Notes under the pieces: generated by a model
The model's database searches: none
What the model saw: only the letters and a program-made list of their open reading frames with translations
Told to the model about the DNA's origin: nothing
Program-made: the position numbers and the translations under genes
Assembly (NCBI RefSeq): GCF_900102925.1
Contig: NZ_FNKI01000002.1
Coordinates: 1,240,001 to 1,304,000 of the forward strand
Source: Flagellimonas zhangzhouensis
GTDB lineage: Bacteria > Bacteroidota > Bacteroidia > Flavobacteriales > Flavobacteriaceae
Length of the DNA stretch: 64,000 nt
Direction: 5' to 3'
Shown: one piece after another, positions 43,827-53,413 of the stretch
How positions within the stretch are numbered: the stretch's first letter is position 1
Layout of the letters: the number at the start of each line of letters is the position of its first letter

Positions 43827-44376
43827 GCTGTATTTTATTTGAAAAGTAAGTGTTTAACTTTTTGATTTTTGGATCTATAATAACTTGGCAATATGGTTGT
43901 TGCCTGTGATCGTTATAATAATTTTGATGTTCCTCCTCCGCCAAATAAAATGGCTTTTCCTCCGAAATAGCAGTAACAATTGGTGATGCAAAGATGCCTT
44001 CTTTTTCCAACAATGCAATGAATTCCTCTGCCCATTGTTTTTGTTGTTCTGAAGTATAAAATATTTCACTTCTGTATTGAGTTCCCACATCATTCCCTTG
44101 TCTATTCAACGTTGTGGGATCGTGGGTTGCAAAAAACACCTCCAACAATTCCGTATAACTAACTTTTTCAGGGTTAAAAGTGATTTTAATCCCCTCAGCA
44201 TGACCAGTTCTTCCAGTACATATTTCACGATACGCTGGATTTTTTATCGTTCCTCCTGTATACCCTGGAAGAACTTCCTCTACTCCATTGAGTCGTTGAA
44301 AAACTGCTTCGGTACACCAAAAACATCCGCCAGCGAAAATTGCGGTTTCCAATTGTGTGCTATTTTGTTTATTCAT
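43813..44376 (-). CDS. msrA: Peptide methionine-(S)-S-oxide reductase
   Basis: MsrA repairs oxidised methionine. The catalytic Cys is in the [11 protein letters not shown] motif near residue 17, followed by VLPGYTGG and [25 protein letters not shown]. The 187-residue length is typical of a stand-alone MsrA. No signal peptide is seen, so it is cytoplasmic. A -7 element ends only seven bases before the ATG (44384-44391), and folE overlaps its 3' end, so both are probably cotranscribed. Confidence 0.96.
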   Translation of the reverse strand: MNKQNSTQLETAIFAGGCFWCTEAVFQRLNGVEEVLPGYTGGTIKNPAYREICTGRTGHAEGIKITFNPEKVSYTELLEVFFATHDPTTLNRQGNDVGTQYRSEIFYTSEQQKQWAEEFIALLEKEGIFASPIVTAISEEKPFYLAEEEHQNYYNDHRQQPYCQVIIDPKIKKLNTYFSNKIQHGTL

Positions 44377-44383
44377 TATTAAT

Positions 44384-44391
44384 CAAAGTTA
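44384..44391 (-). promoter_or_regulatory. Putative msrA-folE -7 element
   Basis: The minus strand reads TAACTTTG (TAnnTTTG), seven bases before the msrA ATG, predicting a nearly leaderless mRNA. Confidence 0.55.
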
Positions 44392-44519
44392 AACAATATT
44401 TGATTGAGAAAATTAATTCTAACTAATATTTATCATTTGCTTAGTCGAATTTATATTCAGAAAATACAATCTTTGCGATATAACAGTAATGATTATCTTC
44501 GACCAGCGAAGTTGTATTT

Positions 44520-45188
44520 ATGATTAAGGCCACAAACATTCAGAAAAGTTACGGAGATCTTAAAGTTTTAAAAGGCGTTGACCTTGAAATAAAAAAAGGC
44601 GAAGTGGTGTCCATTGTAGGGGCCTCAGGAGCAGGAAAAACCACCCTATTGCAAATTTTGGGTACTTTGGACAGTCCATCAAACACCGCTGAAAGCACCT
44701 TGTTGATCAATGAAATCAATACAACCCAACTGAATGACAAAAGTTTGGCCAAGTTCAGGAATGAGCATATTGGATTTATCTTTCAATTCCATCAGTTATT
44801 GCCTGAGTTTACGGCCTTGGAAAATGTTTGCATCCCAGCTTTTATTAAAAAAACACCTAAAGCCGAAGCAGAAACCCGAGCTAAAGAATTATTGGACTTT
44901 TTAGGATTGAAAGACCGTTATCACCACAAGCCAAATGCGCTTTCAGGAGGGGAACAACAGCGCGTAGCTGTTGCACGTAGCCTTATGAACAATCCCTCCG
45001 TGGTTTTTGCCGATGAGCCCAGTGGAAATTTGGATTCTGAAAGTGCAGACAATCTACATAAACTGTTTTTTCAATTGCGGGATGAATTCGGACAAACCTT
45101 TGTTTTGGTGACCCATAATCGGGAATTGGCCGATATGGCCGACAGAAAATTGACCATGGTAGATGGTGTGATTGTTTCCAAGGATTGA
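44520..45188 (+). CDS. lolD: LolD-like ABC transporter ATP-binding protein
   Basis: A 222-residue ABC ATPase of the LolD/MacB class. Walker A is [13 protein letters not shown], the signature is [15 protein letters not shown], and Walker B is [13 protein letters not shown], the last being characteristic of LolD/FtsE-type ATPases. In Gram-negatives this class powers release of outer-membrane lipoproteins with LolCE; the permease is not adjacent here. The next gene starts 1 nt after the stop. Confidence 0.88.
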   Translation: MIKATNIQKSYGDLKVLKGVDLEIKKGEVVSIVGASGAGKTTLLQILGTLDSPSNTAESTLLINEINTTQLNDKSLAKFRNEHIGFIFQFHQLLPEFTALENVCIPAFIKKTPKAEAETRAKELLDFLGLKDRYHHKPNALSGGEQQRVAVARSLMNNPSVVFADEPSGNLDSESADNLHKLFFQLRDEFGQTFVLVTHNRELADMADRKLTMVDGVIVSKD

Positions 45189-45189
45189 T

Positions 45190-45954
45190 ATGACCAAAGC
45201 GGAGCTCAAAGAATTTTTGGATGCCAAAGTGCAGGAGTATAACAATCCCAAATTTTTGGAGGACGACCCCTTGCAGATTCCACACTTATTTTCTCAAAAA
45301 GAAGATATTGAAATCAGTGCCTTTTTAACTTCTACCATTGCGTGGGGAAACAGAAAAAGCATCATTAATAACGCCACAAAATTAATGGTGTTGATGGGCA
45401 ACTCACCCTATGATTTTGTGATGAGCCATTCTGAGGAAGATTTAGAGTCCCTCTCCCCTTTTGTACACCGCACTTTTAATGGGATTGATTTGGGTTACTT
45501 TGTAACTAGCTTGCAAAATATCTATAAAAATCATGGTGGATTGGAAACAGTCTTCACAGATCATCAGACCAAGGATTCCATGCAACCTTCCATATCCAAA
45601 TTCAAGGAAGTATTTTTTGAATTGCCTCACCAAAACAGAACCAAAAAGCACGTTTCCGACCCCAATAAAGGTTCGGCCGCAAAACGCATTAACATGTTTT
45701 TACGTTGGATGGTTCGTGACAATAGTACAGGAGTAGATTTTGGCATATGGAAAGACATCGAAACAGCTAAACTTTCCTGTCCATTAGACGTGCATTCAGG
45801 AAATGTGGCTCGCAAACTTAAATTGCTGAAGCGCAAACAAAACGATGCTAAAGCATTATCTGAATTGGATAAAAACCTACGAAAATTGGACCCTACCGAT
45901 CCCGTGAAATACGATTTTGCCCTTTTTGGTTTGGGGGTTTTTGAAAGGTTTTAA
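45190..45954 (+). CDS. TIGR02757/DUF2400-family protein
   Basis: A 254-residue protein with the family landmarks FLDAKVQEYNNPKFLEDDP, the DNA-glycosylase-fold-like stretch EISAFLTSTIAWGNRKSIINNA, PNKGSAAKRINMFLRWMVRDN and the C-terminal ALSELDKNLRKLDPTDPVKYDFALFGLGV. The family resembles HhH-GPD DNA glycosylases in fold but the activity is unproven. ATG 45190 lies just after the lolD stop, so coexpression is likely. Confidence 0.9.
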   Translation: MTKAELKEFLDAKVQEYNNPKFLEDDPLQIPHLFSQKEDIEISAFLTSTIAWGNRKSIINNATKLMVLMGNSPYDFVMSHSEEDLESLSPFVHRTFNGIDLGYFVTSLQNIYKNHGGLETVFTDHQTKDSMQPSISKFKEVFFELPHQNRTKKHVSDPNKGSAAKRINMFLRWMVRDNSTGVDFGIWKDIETAKLSCPLDVHSGNVARKLKLLKRKQNDAKALSELDKNLRKLDPTDPVKYDFALFGLGVFERF

Positions 45955-46068
45955 TAGTTTTCTCTTAGATACGTAAATCAAAATTCATTTTCAGCCTAAG
46001 AATCTGCCTTTTAGCCCATTAAAATAGTATCTTAATCGGACTAAACATAACCATAATTTTACCAATCT

Positions 46069-47868
46069 ATGAAAAACCAATCTCTTTTGGCAATTTTATT
46101 GCTTTGTGTCACCTTAGGATTTTCACAAACGGATAAACGATTAAAAAATATTGAAAAAGTATTTGAAGATATTTTAGAAGCCACACATGCTCCTGGTTTT
46201 GCTGTTGCTATAGTTGAGGGCGATAAAACTATTTATGCGAAGGGCTTTGGATATAGGGATGTTGAAAATAAAATTCCAATGGACGAAAACACCTTGTTGG
46301 CCATTGGTTCCTCTTCCAAGGCATTTACCAGTGCAATTTTGGGTCAACTTCGAAACAACGAGGCTTTAACTTTTAACGATAGCCCCATCGAATATATTCC
46401 TGAACTTCGATTTTATAACAACCAATTAAATGGCAATATAAATATCAGGGATTTAATGAGCCATCAAACAGGAATTCCTAGACACGATGGTTCCTGGTAC
46501 CTCTTCCCTACTTTTAATCGCGATAGTTTGGTCCAAAGAATTCAATATCAAGAACCATTTACTGGGTTACGTCAAAAATGGCATTACAACAATTTTATGT
46601 TCTTGCTGCAAGGTGTTATCGCGGAACGAATCACAGGAAAATCATGGGAAGAAAATATACAAGAACGTTTTTTTAGACCGTTACAAATGAATCGTTCCAA
46701 TGTGTCCATCAAAGAATTGGAAAATAGCGAAAATGCCGCCTTGGGTTATGAATATTACAAAGACAGCATCACCCGAAAAATGGATTATTACCGCATTGCT
46801 GCCATGGCACCTGCAGGAAGTATTAACAGCAGTGTATCTGAAATGGCCAATTGGTTAAAAGTTTGGATCAACAATGGAAAATTCAAAGATTCGACCATAC
46901 TTCCTGAAAATTATATGAATGAAGCCATGAGCTCCCAGTCCGTTATTTCTTCTGGATTCCCTAGTGACGAAAATCCAGATTTATTTTTATCCAATTATGG
47001 GTATGGTTGGATGATCAGTTCATACCGAGGGCATTATCGTGTGGAACATGGCGGAAATATAGATGGATTTTCAGCCAGTGTGGCTTTTTATCCCACAGAT
47101 AGTCTCGGGATAGTGGTATTGACCAACCAAAATGGCTCAAGAGTTCCCTCCATGGTCAGAAATACGGTTGCGGACCGAATGTTAAATGAAAAAAAGGGAG
47201 ATTGGGTGGCTTGGTTCAACGATTTAAAGGAGAAACAACAAAAAGCTTCCGAAGCTGCAAAAAAGGCATCCGATTCCACTGAAATAATAAATACAACACC
47301 CAGCCATGACCTAAGTGCTTATACAGGATATTATGAAAATCAAGGGTATGGTCGTTTTGAAATCACAAAAGAATCCGATTCACTTTTTGCGCATTTTAAG
47401 TTGATCAAATTTTATTTAAAACATAAGTATTATGACATTTTTGAACCTTTGGAAGTAACATCTACAGGTATTGAAGAATTTGATGAACTCCCTGTGAAAT
47501 TCAATTTTTCTACCAACAATTCTGGCGATATCTCTTCCGTGAACATAAATGTGGAACCCTCTTTAGACCATCCGATTGAATTCAAAAGAGAACCCAAAGC
47601 ACTGGATATTGATGTGTCTGAATTGAAAAAATACGAAGGAACATATGAGCTTACTGGAATAGAAATTAAAGTCTACATTAAGGGTGAAGGACTATATATG
47701 TTTGTCCCTGGCCAGCCAGAATATAATCTGTTGGCTACAGGTGAAGATGGTTTCAATATAAAAGGACTGGAGGGATTCAAGACTAAATTTAGAACCTTGG
47801 ATAATGATATGATGAAAGAATTAGTTTTGATTCAACCCAATGGAACTTTTGTAGCTACGAGGAAGTAA
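46069..47868 (+). CDS. Exported serine hydrolase (class C beta-lactamase-like) with DUF3471-type tail
   Basis: A 599-residue penicillin-binding/beta-lactamase family hydrolase. A signal peptide (about 1-19) is followed by the catalytic domain (about 25-370): SxxK with nucleophile Ser81 in GSSSKAFTSA, YxN as WHYNNFMF, and a late VEHGGNIDGFSAS box in place of KTG. A C-terminal DUF3471-like beta domain (about 400-495) follows, then another beta domain to 599. Such proteins usually act on D-amino-acid peptides or esters and are not resistance enzymes. It stands alone between spacers. Confidence 0.9.
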   Translation: MKNQSLLAILLLCVTLGFSQTDKRLKNIEKVFEDILEATHAPGFAVAIVEGDKTIYAKGFGYRDVENKIPMDENTLLAIGSSSKAFTSAILGQLRNNEALTFNDSPIEYIPELRFYNNQLNGNINIRDLMSHQTGIPRHDGSWYLFPTFNRDSLVQRIQYQEPFTGLRQKWHYNNFMFLLQGVIAERITGKSWEENIQERFFRPLQMNRSNVSIKELENSENAALGYEYYKDSITRKMDYYRIAAMAPAGSINSSVSEMANWLKVWINNGKFKDSTILPENYMNEAMSSQSVISSGFPSDENPDLFLSNYGYGWMISSYRGHYRVEHGGNIDGFSASVAFYPTDSLGIVVLTNQNGSRVPSMVRNTVADRMLNEKKGDWVAWFNDLKEKQQKASEAAKKASDSTEIINTTPSHDLSAYTGYYENQGYGRFEITKESDSLFAHFKLIKFYLKHKYYDIFEPLEVTSTGIEEFDELPVKFNFSTNNSGDISSVNINVEPSLDHPIEFKREPKALDIDVSELKKYEGTYELTGIEIKVYIKGEGLYMFVPGQPEYNLLATGEDGFNIKGLEGFKTKFRTLDNDMMKELVLIQPNGTFVATRK

Positions 47869-47880
47869 CAAAATCTAAGG

Positions 47881-49020
47881 CTATCCCCCAAACCCAAATT
47901 CAGGTTCAAAATCCAATGCAATTTTCTGTCCACCTTTGGCTATGGATTCATAAATGGCCTCGACAATCATCATATCACGTTTACCCATTTCGCCTGGGGC
48001 TATGTTGGGTTCATCAAATAAAACATGTTTGGCAAAATCGTCCATTTGAAGTTTTTGTTGGCTCTCGTGTGGAAATTTAAGCACATCACCTTTTGACGTT
48101 TCTCCGCTCAATGGTCCATAATTGTTTGCTGGGTTTAATCTAAACCAACCTGATGTTCCTGAAACATACATGGCATTTGCATTGAAATTATGAGAGGTAG
48201 AAATATTACCAATTGCTCCACTAGGGAACTCAAATTGCGCGGTAATGGTTTCATCCGTTTCTTTAAAATATTCAGGGCGTGTACTAAATTCTTGGGCTGA
48301 AACCGAAATAGGATTTTCACCTGTTCCATAAATGGCACTTTGAATAGCATAAACGCCCATGTTCATCAAGGCTCCACCACCAGATAAGGCCTTATTCAAT
48401 CGCCATTGGTCAGGATTTCCTCCAGAGCGATACGCTGCATCCGCTGACACAAAATTGATATCGCCAAAGGTTTTTTCCTTAACAAACCGCTTCACTTGTT
48501 GCGTATATGGTTCTGACTGCAAACGATATCCCATTCCTAATTTCACTCCTGCCTCCTTGCAGGCATTGATGATGGCATCACACTCCTCAACACTAACGGC
48601 CATAGGTTTTTCACAAATCACATGCTTTCCTGCTTTGGCTGCACGAATACAAAATTCGGCATGCATACTATTGGGCAACACCACATAAATGGCATCGATA
48701 TCAGGGTTATTAGAGATCTCATCAAAATTCTTATAGTTGTAAATATTTTTGGATGAAATATTGTACTTGTCAGCCCAGATTTTCTCCTTTTCTGGCGTCC
48801 CCGTCACAATTCCAGCCAAATGACAATGTTGGGTATCCTGCAACGCTGGAGCCAATTGATAGGTGCTATAACTCCCAAGTCCAACCAAGGCAATGCCCAA
48901 ACTTTTTTTATCTTGATTTGCACCTAACGCACAGGCAAATGGAGTTGCAGATAGAATGGCGGCACCACCAATGCCTTTGACAGTTATACTATTAAAGTTT
49001 CTTCTGGATATTTTGTTCAT
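47881..49020 (-). CDS. Tat-exported Gfo/Idh/MocA oxidoreductase
   Basis: A 379-residue NAD(P)-dependent oxidoreductase related to glucose-fructose oxidoreductase. The N-terminus MNKISRRNFNSITVKGIGGAAILSATPFAC carries a twin-arginine motif (SRRNF) and a hydrophobic stretch, so the folded cofactor-bound enzyme is probably periplasmic. The Rossmann region is SLGIALVGLGSYSTYQL, the catalytic motif is HVICEKPMA, and the C-terminal alpha/beta domain follows. Substrate is a sugar or sugar derivative of unknown identity. It diverges from the S10 carboxypeptidase. Confidence 0.9.
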   Translation of the reverse strand: MNKISRRNFNSITVKGIGGAAILSATPFACALGANQDKKSLGIALVGLGSYSTYQLAPALQDTQHCHLAGIVTGTPEKEKIWADKYNISSKNIYNYKNFDEISNNPDIDAIYVVLPNSMHAEFCIRAAKAGKHVICEKPMAVSVEECDAIINACKEAGVKLGMGYRLQSEPYTQQVKRFVKEKTFGDINFVSADAAYRSGGNPDQWRLNKALSGGGALMNMGVYAIQSAIYGTGENPISVSAQEFSTRPEYFKETDETITAQFEFPSGAIGNISTSHNFNANAMYVSGTSGWFRLNPANNYGPLSGETSKGDVLKFPHESQQKLQMDDFAKHVLFDEPNIAPGEMGKRDMMIVEAIYESIAKGGQKIALDFEPEFGFGG

Positions 49021-49164
49021 GGCCTTAGGATTTAGTGAGTTTTCATTTAAAATTAAGGATAATCACCTAAACTTGAATTTATTGAAGCATTTACAATTCT
49101 TTTAACAGTTTAAGCCATTCCAAAATTCTTACTTTTAAGGTCTAGACTAATTCAACCAAAAAAA

Positions 49165-50649
49165 ATGAAAAAATTATTATTCCTGGGGTTGTCCCTTTGC
49201 ACGACCCTTGTGTTTGCCCAAGAACGAAAAATCCCCGTTGACACAACCATTACCTCCCAACATGCTGTGACCATTAATGGTTCTCGAATTGATTATACCG
49301 CAGTTACTGGTATGCAACCTGTTTGGGATGAATTGGGAAAACCAATTGCCACGCTTCATTACACCTACTACACTAAAAATGGTGTAAAGGATAGATCTTC
49401 CAGACCTTTGTTGATTTCTTTCAACGGTGGTCCTGGTTCAGGTTCCGTTTGGATGCACTTGGCGTACACTGGTCCTAGAATCCTTAAAATTGATGATGAG
49501 GGATATCCTGTTCAACCTTATGGGGTGAAAGAAAACCCATATTCCGTATTGGACGTTACCGATATTGTTTACGTAAACCCAGTAAACACGGGATACTCAA
49601 GAACAATTCCTGAAACAGGGAAAGATGTGGATCGCAAAAAGTTCTTCGGAATCAATGCCGATACAAAGTATTTATCTGAGTGGTTGAACACTTTCGTAAC
49701 AAGAAACAACCGTTGGAACTCTCCAAAATATATTGTGGGTGAAAGTTACGGAGGTACCCGTGTAATGGGACTTTCCTTGGCGCTACAAAACCAACAATGG
49801 ATGTACTTGAACGGGGTGATTATGGTTTCCCCTGCCGATTACAAAGTTTTTAGAGACAACGACCCCGTTTCCAGCGCCTTGAACATGCCGTATTATGCTG
49901 CAACAGCTTGGCACCACAAGAAACTTCCTTCCGATTTGCAAAGCAAAGACCTTTTAGAGGTATTGCCAGAAGTAGAAAAATTTACCATTGAAGAATTATT
50001 GCCTGCCATTGCAAAAGGTGGTTTTATCCCTGATGCGGAACGTAAAGCGATTGCCGATAAAATGGCACGTTATTCTGGCTTGGATGCCAAAGACATCATT
50101 GATCATAACTTGGACGTTCCTACCCAATTTTTCTGGAAAGCTTTGTTGAAAGAAGATGGTGGATACACTATTGGTCGTTTGGATAGCCGTTATTTAGGTA
50201 TCGATAAGCAATTGTTTGGGACAAGACCTGATTATTCTCCTGAGTTAACTTCTTGGTTGCACAGTTTTACACCTGCCATCAACTATTACTTGCAAGAGGA
50301 ATTGGACTTTAAAACCGACATTAAATACAATATGTTCGGCCCAGTTCACCCTTGGGATGATAGTAACGACAGCGTACGTGATGATCTACGTCAAGCCATG
50401 GCACAAAATCCTTATTTGAACGTTTTGGTACAGTCTGGTTATTATGATGGAGCCTGTACATATTTTGCAGCCAAATACACTATGTCTCAAGTTGACCCAA
50501 GCGGTAAAATGAAAGATAGATTTGATTGGAAAGGATACCGTTCTGGACACATGATGTATTTGAGAAAAGAAGATTTAAAAACAGCCAACGAAGATATTAG
50601 AGCGTTTATTTTAAGAACCCAAGCCAACGGGAAAAGCGCGAAATACTAG
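49165..50649 (+). CDS. Exported S10-family serine carboxypeptidase-like protein
   Basis: A 494-residue alpha/beta-hydrolase of the serine carboxypeptidase S10 family with signal peptide MKKLLFLGLSLCTTLVFAQ. The oxyanion-hole motif is ISFNGGPGSGSVWMH, the nucleophile is Ser194 in VGESYGGTR, the acid is probably the Asp in VQSGYYDGACTYF and the His is in RSGHMMYLR. Family members remove C-terminal residues from peptides at acidic pH; some bacterial members may have other substrates. It is followed by a strong terminator and is probably monocistronic. Confidence 0.92.
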   Translation: MKKLLFLGLSLCTTLVFAQERKIPVDTTITSQHAVTINGSRIDYTAVTGMQPVWDELGKPIATLHYTYYTKNGVKDRSSRPLLISFNGGPGSGSVWMHLAYTGPRILKIDDEGYPVQPYGVKENPYSVLDVTDIVYVNPVNTGYSRTIPETGKDVDRKKFFGINADTKYLSEWLNTFVTRNNRWNSPKYIVGESYGGTRVMGLSLALQNQQWMYLNGVIMVSPADYKVFRDNDPVSSALNMPYYAATAWHHKKLPSDLQSKDLLEVLPEVEKFTIEELLPAIAKGGFIPDAERKAIADKMARYSGLDAKDIIDHNLDVPTQFFWKALLKEDGGYTIGRLDSRYLGIDKQLFGTRPDYSPELTSWLHSFTPAINYYLQEELDFKTDIKYNMFGPVHPWDDSNDSVRDDLRQAMAQNPYLNVLVQSGYYDGACTYFAAKYTMSQVDPSGKMKDRFDWKGYRSGHMMYLRKEDLKTANEDIRAFILRTQANGKSAKY

Positions 50650-50673
50650 AAATATAGTTTTATAAAAGCTTTT

Positions 50674-50709
50674 AAAGCGGTGTGATTATATGAATCACGC
50701 CGCTTTTTT
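50674..50709 (+). terminator. Rho-independent terminator after S10 carboxypeptidase
   Basis: A 14-bp stem with one G-U pair (50674-50687 with 50693-50706), a 5-nt loop and a run of Ts. It lies 24 nt after the stop. Confidence 0.94.
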
Positions 50710-50758
50710 ATTTCATTCAGTTGTATTTTAATTCCTATTTTTATCCAAACTGCACATT

Positions 50759-51448
50759 ATGAACAAACAAAGCATCCTATGGATAATGCTCTCATTTTTA
50801 GGATTTACAATTACCTCAAAAACCATGGCCCAAGATTGGCCCAATTTGGAAAAATACGCAAAAGCAAACATGGAACTTTCCTCCCCTGCTCCTGATGAAA
50901 ACAGAGTGGTTTTTATGGGCAATTCCATTACCGAAATGTGGGGCGGTGCCAACCCAGATTTCTTTACCGAAAACAATTATGTGAATCGTGGCATTGGCGG
51001 ACAAACCACTCCGCAAATGCTATTGCGCTTTCGTCAAGATGTGATTAATCTGCAACCCAAAGTAGTGGTAATATTGGCTGGCACCAACGATATTGCTGGA
51101 AATACAGGCCCTATGACCTTGGAACAAATTCGAGATAACATCCTCGGTATGGTAGAATTGGCCAACGCCAACAACATTAAACCCATTGTTTGTTCCGTAT
51201 TACCTGCTTACGATTATCCTTGGAGACCAGGATTGAATCCTAATATTAAGATTCCAAAACTCAATGAGCTTCTAAAAGAGGTTGCTGCTAAAAAAGGAGC
51301 CATTTATTTAGATTATTTTGCCGCAATGGCAGACGATAGAAATGGATTACCTACCGAATTGACCACCGATGAAGTGCATGTGACCAAAGAGGGTTACAAA
51401 ATCATGGAAAAAATGGTCAACGAAAGCATTCAGCAAGCGTTGAAATAA
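50759..51448 (+). CDS. Exported SGNH/GDSL-family hydrolase
   Basis: A 229-residue SGNH hydrolase with an N-terminal signal (MNKQSILWIMLSFLGFTITSKTMAQ). The four blocks are visible: block I FMGNSITEMWGG (Ser), block II RGIGGQTTPQM (Gly), block III LAGTNDIAG (Asn) and block V TDEVHVTKEGY (Asp and His). Such enzymes deacetylate or hydrolyse esters on polysaccharides or lipids. No glycan-utilisation genes are adjacent. Confidence 0.92.
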   Translation: MNKQSILWIMLSFLGFTITSKTMAQDWPNLEKYAKANMELSSPAPDENRVVFMGNSITEMWGGANPDFFTENNYVNRGIGGQTTPQMLLRFRQDVINLQPKVVVILAGTNDIAGNTGPMTLEQIRDNILGMVELANANNIKPIVCSVLPAYDYPWRPGLNPNIKIPKLNELLKEVAAKKGAIYLDYFAAMADDRNGLPTELTTDEVHVTKEGYKIMEKMVNESIQQALK

Positions 51449-51557
51449 CATTTCCAATAACTAATTTTCACCGTTGCACAAACTTTTTGGGCATTGACAC
51501 ATTGAACATCAGCCATATAGCATTGTTTTGTATCTTAGTCCCATCAATCAAATCAAC

Positions 51558-53339
51558 GTGGAACTTATTCAAAACAGGGAAACTACTTTAGCAGTTTTAC
51601 CCTTTCAAATTATTGGTGTCAACGAAAACATCAGTCCAATAATAAAAGGGTTTACGGACGACCTCATAATAAATTTCTCCAAGTTTATAGGGCTGTCCGT
51701 CATCTCACAGTACTCAAGTATTGGCATTCAAGATATTTATGATTCCGAAAATATTGCAAAATTAGGAACGGATTATCTCATTACAGGAAGTTTTAGAACT
51801 ACCCCTAAAGGATTCAGAATCAGTGTGCAATTGGTGCGTTCCAAAGACAATAAAATTGTTTTTGCGGGTAACCATGACGAAACCATGGATTCCATTCTAA
51901 ATACCCAAGATACCATCACCCAACAAATGGTGAGTGTCTTGCAACAACAGATAAAACACGACCTCCTATCCTATTCCTATAAAAAGGAATCCGTAGAACT
52001 AGCCGCCTATGAAAATTGGTTGTTGGGGATGGATGAAATAAAAAAAGGAACGATTGAAAGCGATTTAAAGGCCCGCAATTACTTTGAAAACGCCTTAAAA
52101 ATCAATCCGAACTTTGCTAGGGCATACACGGGAATTTCACTTTCCTATTTTAATGAATGGAGTTGCCAATTGTGGGACCGCTGGAATTTGAGTCAACAAG
52201 GTGCCCATGAAAATGCGTTAAAAGCCATTGAGTTGGATGAAAACGATTATGTCTCCCTTTCTGTTTTAGGACGCACCTTTGCTTATTTAGGAGAATATGA
52301 AAAATCAGAACATGTGCTACGCAAATCGCTTCGCATGAATCCAAGTGATGCTGACAACCTGATTTTGATTTCCAATTGTTTTGTGTGGTTAGGGTATCTG
52401 GAGGAAGCCGAACAATTGTACAATAAGGCAAGGAATTTAAATCCATTGCAACCTGAGGCTTATTTGTTGGCAGGAATGCTCGTTTATTTTGAAAAGGGGG
52501 AATTTGAAAAAGCATTGGCAATTGGCGAAAAAGTTTCCAATCAAGGAATCTGGACCGATTTTACGGCCTTTCTTTCCGCAATTTGCTTTCATTTAGGGCA
52601 GTTCGATAAAATGAATGAATATTGGAAACTCTATAAAGGCTATTTCCAAAAGAACATCAACAAAGGAAAAGCAGCTACCGACAAAGAAGCCGTGGAATGG
52701 CAACAGGTTGTAAATCCTTATAAGAACAAAACCCAATTAGAACCTTTTTGGAATCATTTCTCAGGAGGGACTTTGTTAAAATCCAATCCAATTCCAAGTT
52801 TAAATAAAATAGCCCAATCTGGAAGTTTTATTCAAAATGGGGAGTTTTGGGAGATTCAATATGCCAACCAAACCACAACCTTAAAGGATTGTAAAGGGTT
52901 GCATGATATTGCTCAATTACTTCAAGAACCTGAAAAGGATTTCCATTGCACGGACCTCATGGGAAGCGTTTTAATTGAAAGTGGAACTCCATTGATTGAT
53001 GAAAAAGCCAAAACAGCATACAAGCAACAAGCACAAAAATTACAAGTGGCTATTGCTGATGCTGAAGAGATAGGACTCTATGAAAAAGCAGATGCGCTTC
53101 GTGAAGAATTAGAGTTATTTTCGGAGCAATTATCACAAACCGTTGGACTTTCCAATAAAATAAGAAAGACTGGCTCGTCCATTGAAAAAGCAAGGGCAGC
53201 GGTAACATGGCGAATTCGAAATACGATTAAAAAAATTGAAAAATCGCATCCGCAATTGGCAAAACATTTAACGCTTTCCATTAAAACGGGAAGTTATTGC
53301 AGTTATACCCCAGAAGTGCCCCACGACTGGATTTTTTAA
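51558..53339 (+). CDS. TolB-like/TPR protein with LuxR-associated C-terminal domain
   Basis: A roughly 593-residue cytoplasmic protein. The N-terminal part (about 5-120: TTLAVLPFQIIG, FTDDLIINFSK, DYLITGSFRTTPKGFRISVQLVRS) matches the TolB-like domain of adenylate-cyclase/CadC-type regulators, but no cyclase or DNA-binding domain precedes it. TPR repeats follow (about 160-360). The C-terminus (about 420-593: WEIQYANQTTTLKDCKGLHDIAQLL, then RKTGSSIEKARAAVTWRIRNTIKKI and SIKTGSYCSYTP) resembles a domain I recall at the end of LuxR/ATPase-type actinobacterial and myxobacterial proteins. The start is GTG 51558 or TTG 51528. Function unknown. Confidence 0.75.
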   Translation: MELIQNRETTLAVLPFQIIGVNENISPIIKGFTDDLIINFSKFIGLSVISQYSSIGIQDIYDSENIAKLGTDYLITGSFRTTPKGFRISVQLVRSKDNKIVFAGNHDETMDSILNTQDTITQQMVSVLQQQIKHDLLSYSYKKESVELAAYENWLLGMDEIKKGTIESDLKARNYFENALKINPNFARAYTGISLSYFNEWSCQLWDRWNLSQQGAHENALKAIELDENDYVSLSVLGRTFAYLGEYEKSEHVLRKSLRMNPSDADNLILISNCFVWLGYLEEAEQLYNKARNLNPLQPEAYLLAGMLVYFEKGEFEKALAIGEKVSNQGIWTDFTAFLSAICFHLGQFDKMNEYWKLYKGYFQKNINKGKAATDKEAVEWQQVVNPYKNKTQLEPFWNHFSGGTLLKSNPIPSLNKIAQSGSFIQNGEFWEIQYANQTTTLKDCKGLHDIAQLLQEPEKDFHCTDLMGSVLIESGTPLIDEKAKTAYKQQAQKLQVAIADAEEIGLYEKADALREELELFSEQLSQTVGLSNKIRKTGSSIEKARAAVTWRIRNTIKKIEKSHPQLAKHLTLSIKTGSYCSYTPEVPHDWIF

Positions 53340-53413
53340 AAACTTACGGCCCCACCTTACAATGTAAGTTTTAAACTTATGCCTAATAGGTAAACAACAA
53401 AACCTTTTAGACA

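Noticed and set aside
46069-47868. Class C beta-lactamase as an antibiotic resistance gene
   Set aside because: It has the SxxK and YxN motifs but a DUF3471-type tail and no KTG box; such proteins are usually D-aminopeptidases or esterases.
51528-53339. Adenylate cyclase or CadC-type transcription regulator
   Set aside because: Only the TolB-like part and TPRs are present; no cyclase or winged-helix domain is encoded.
53340-53413. Inverted repeat AAACTTAC/GTAAGTTT as a terminator
   Set aside because: The arms are 8 bp with a 16-nt loop and no following T-run, so termination is doubtful.
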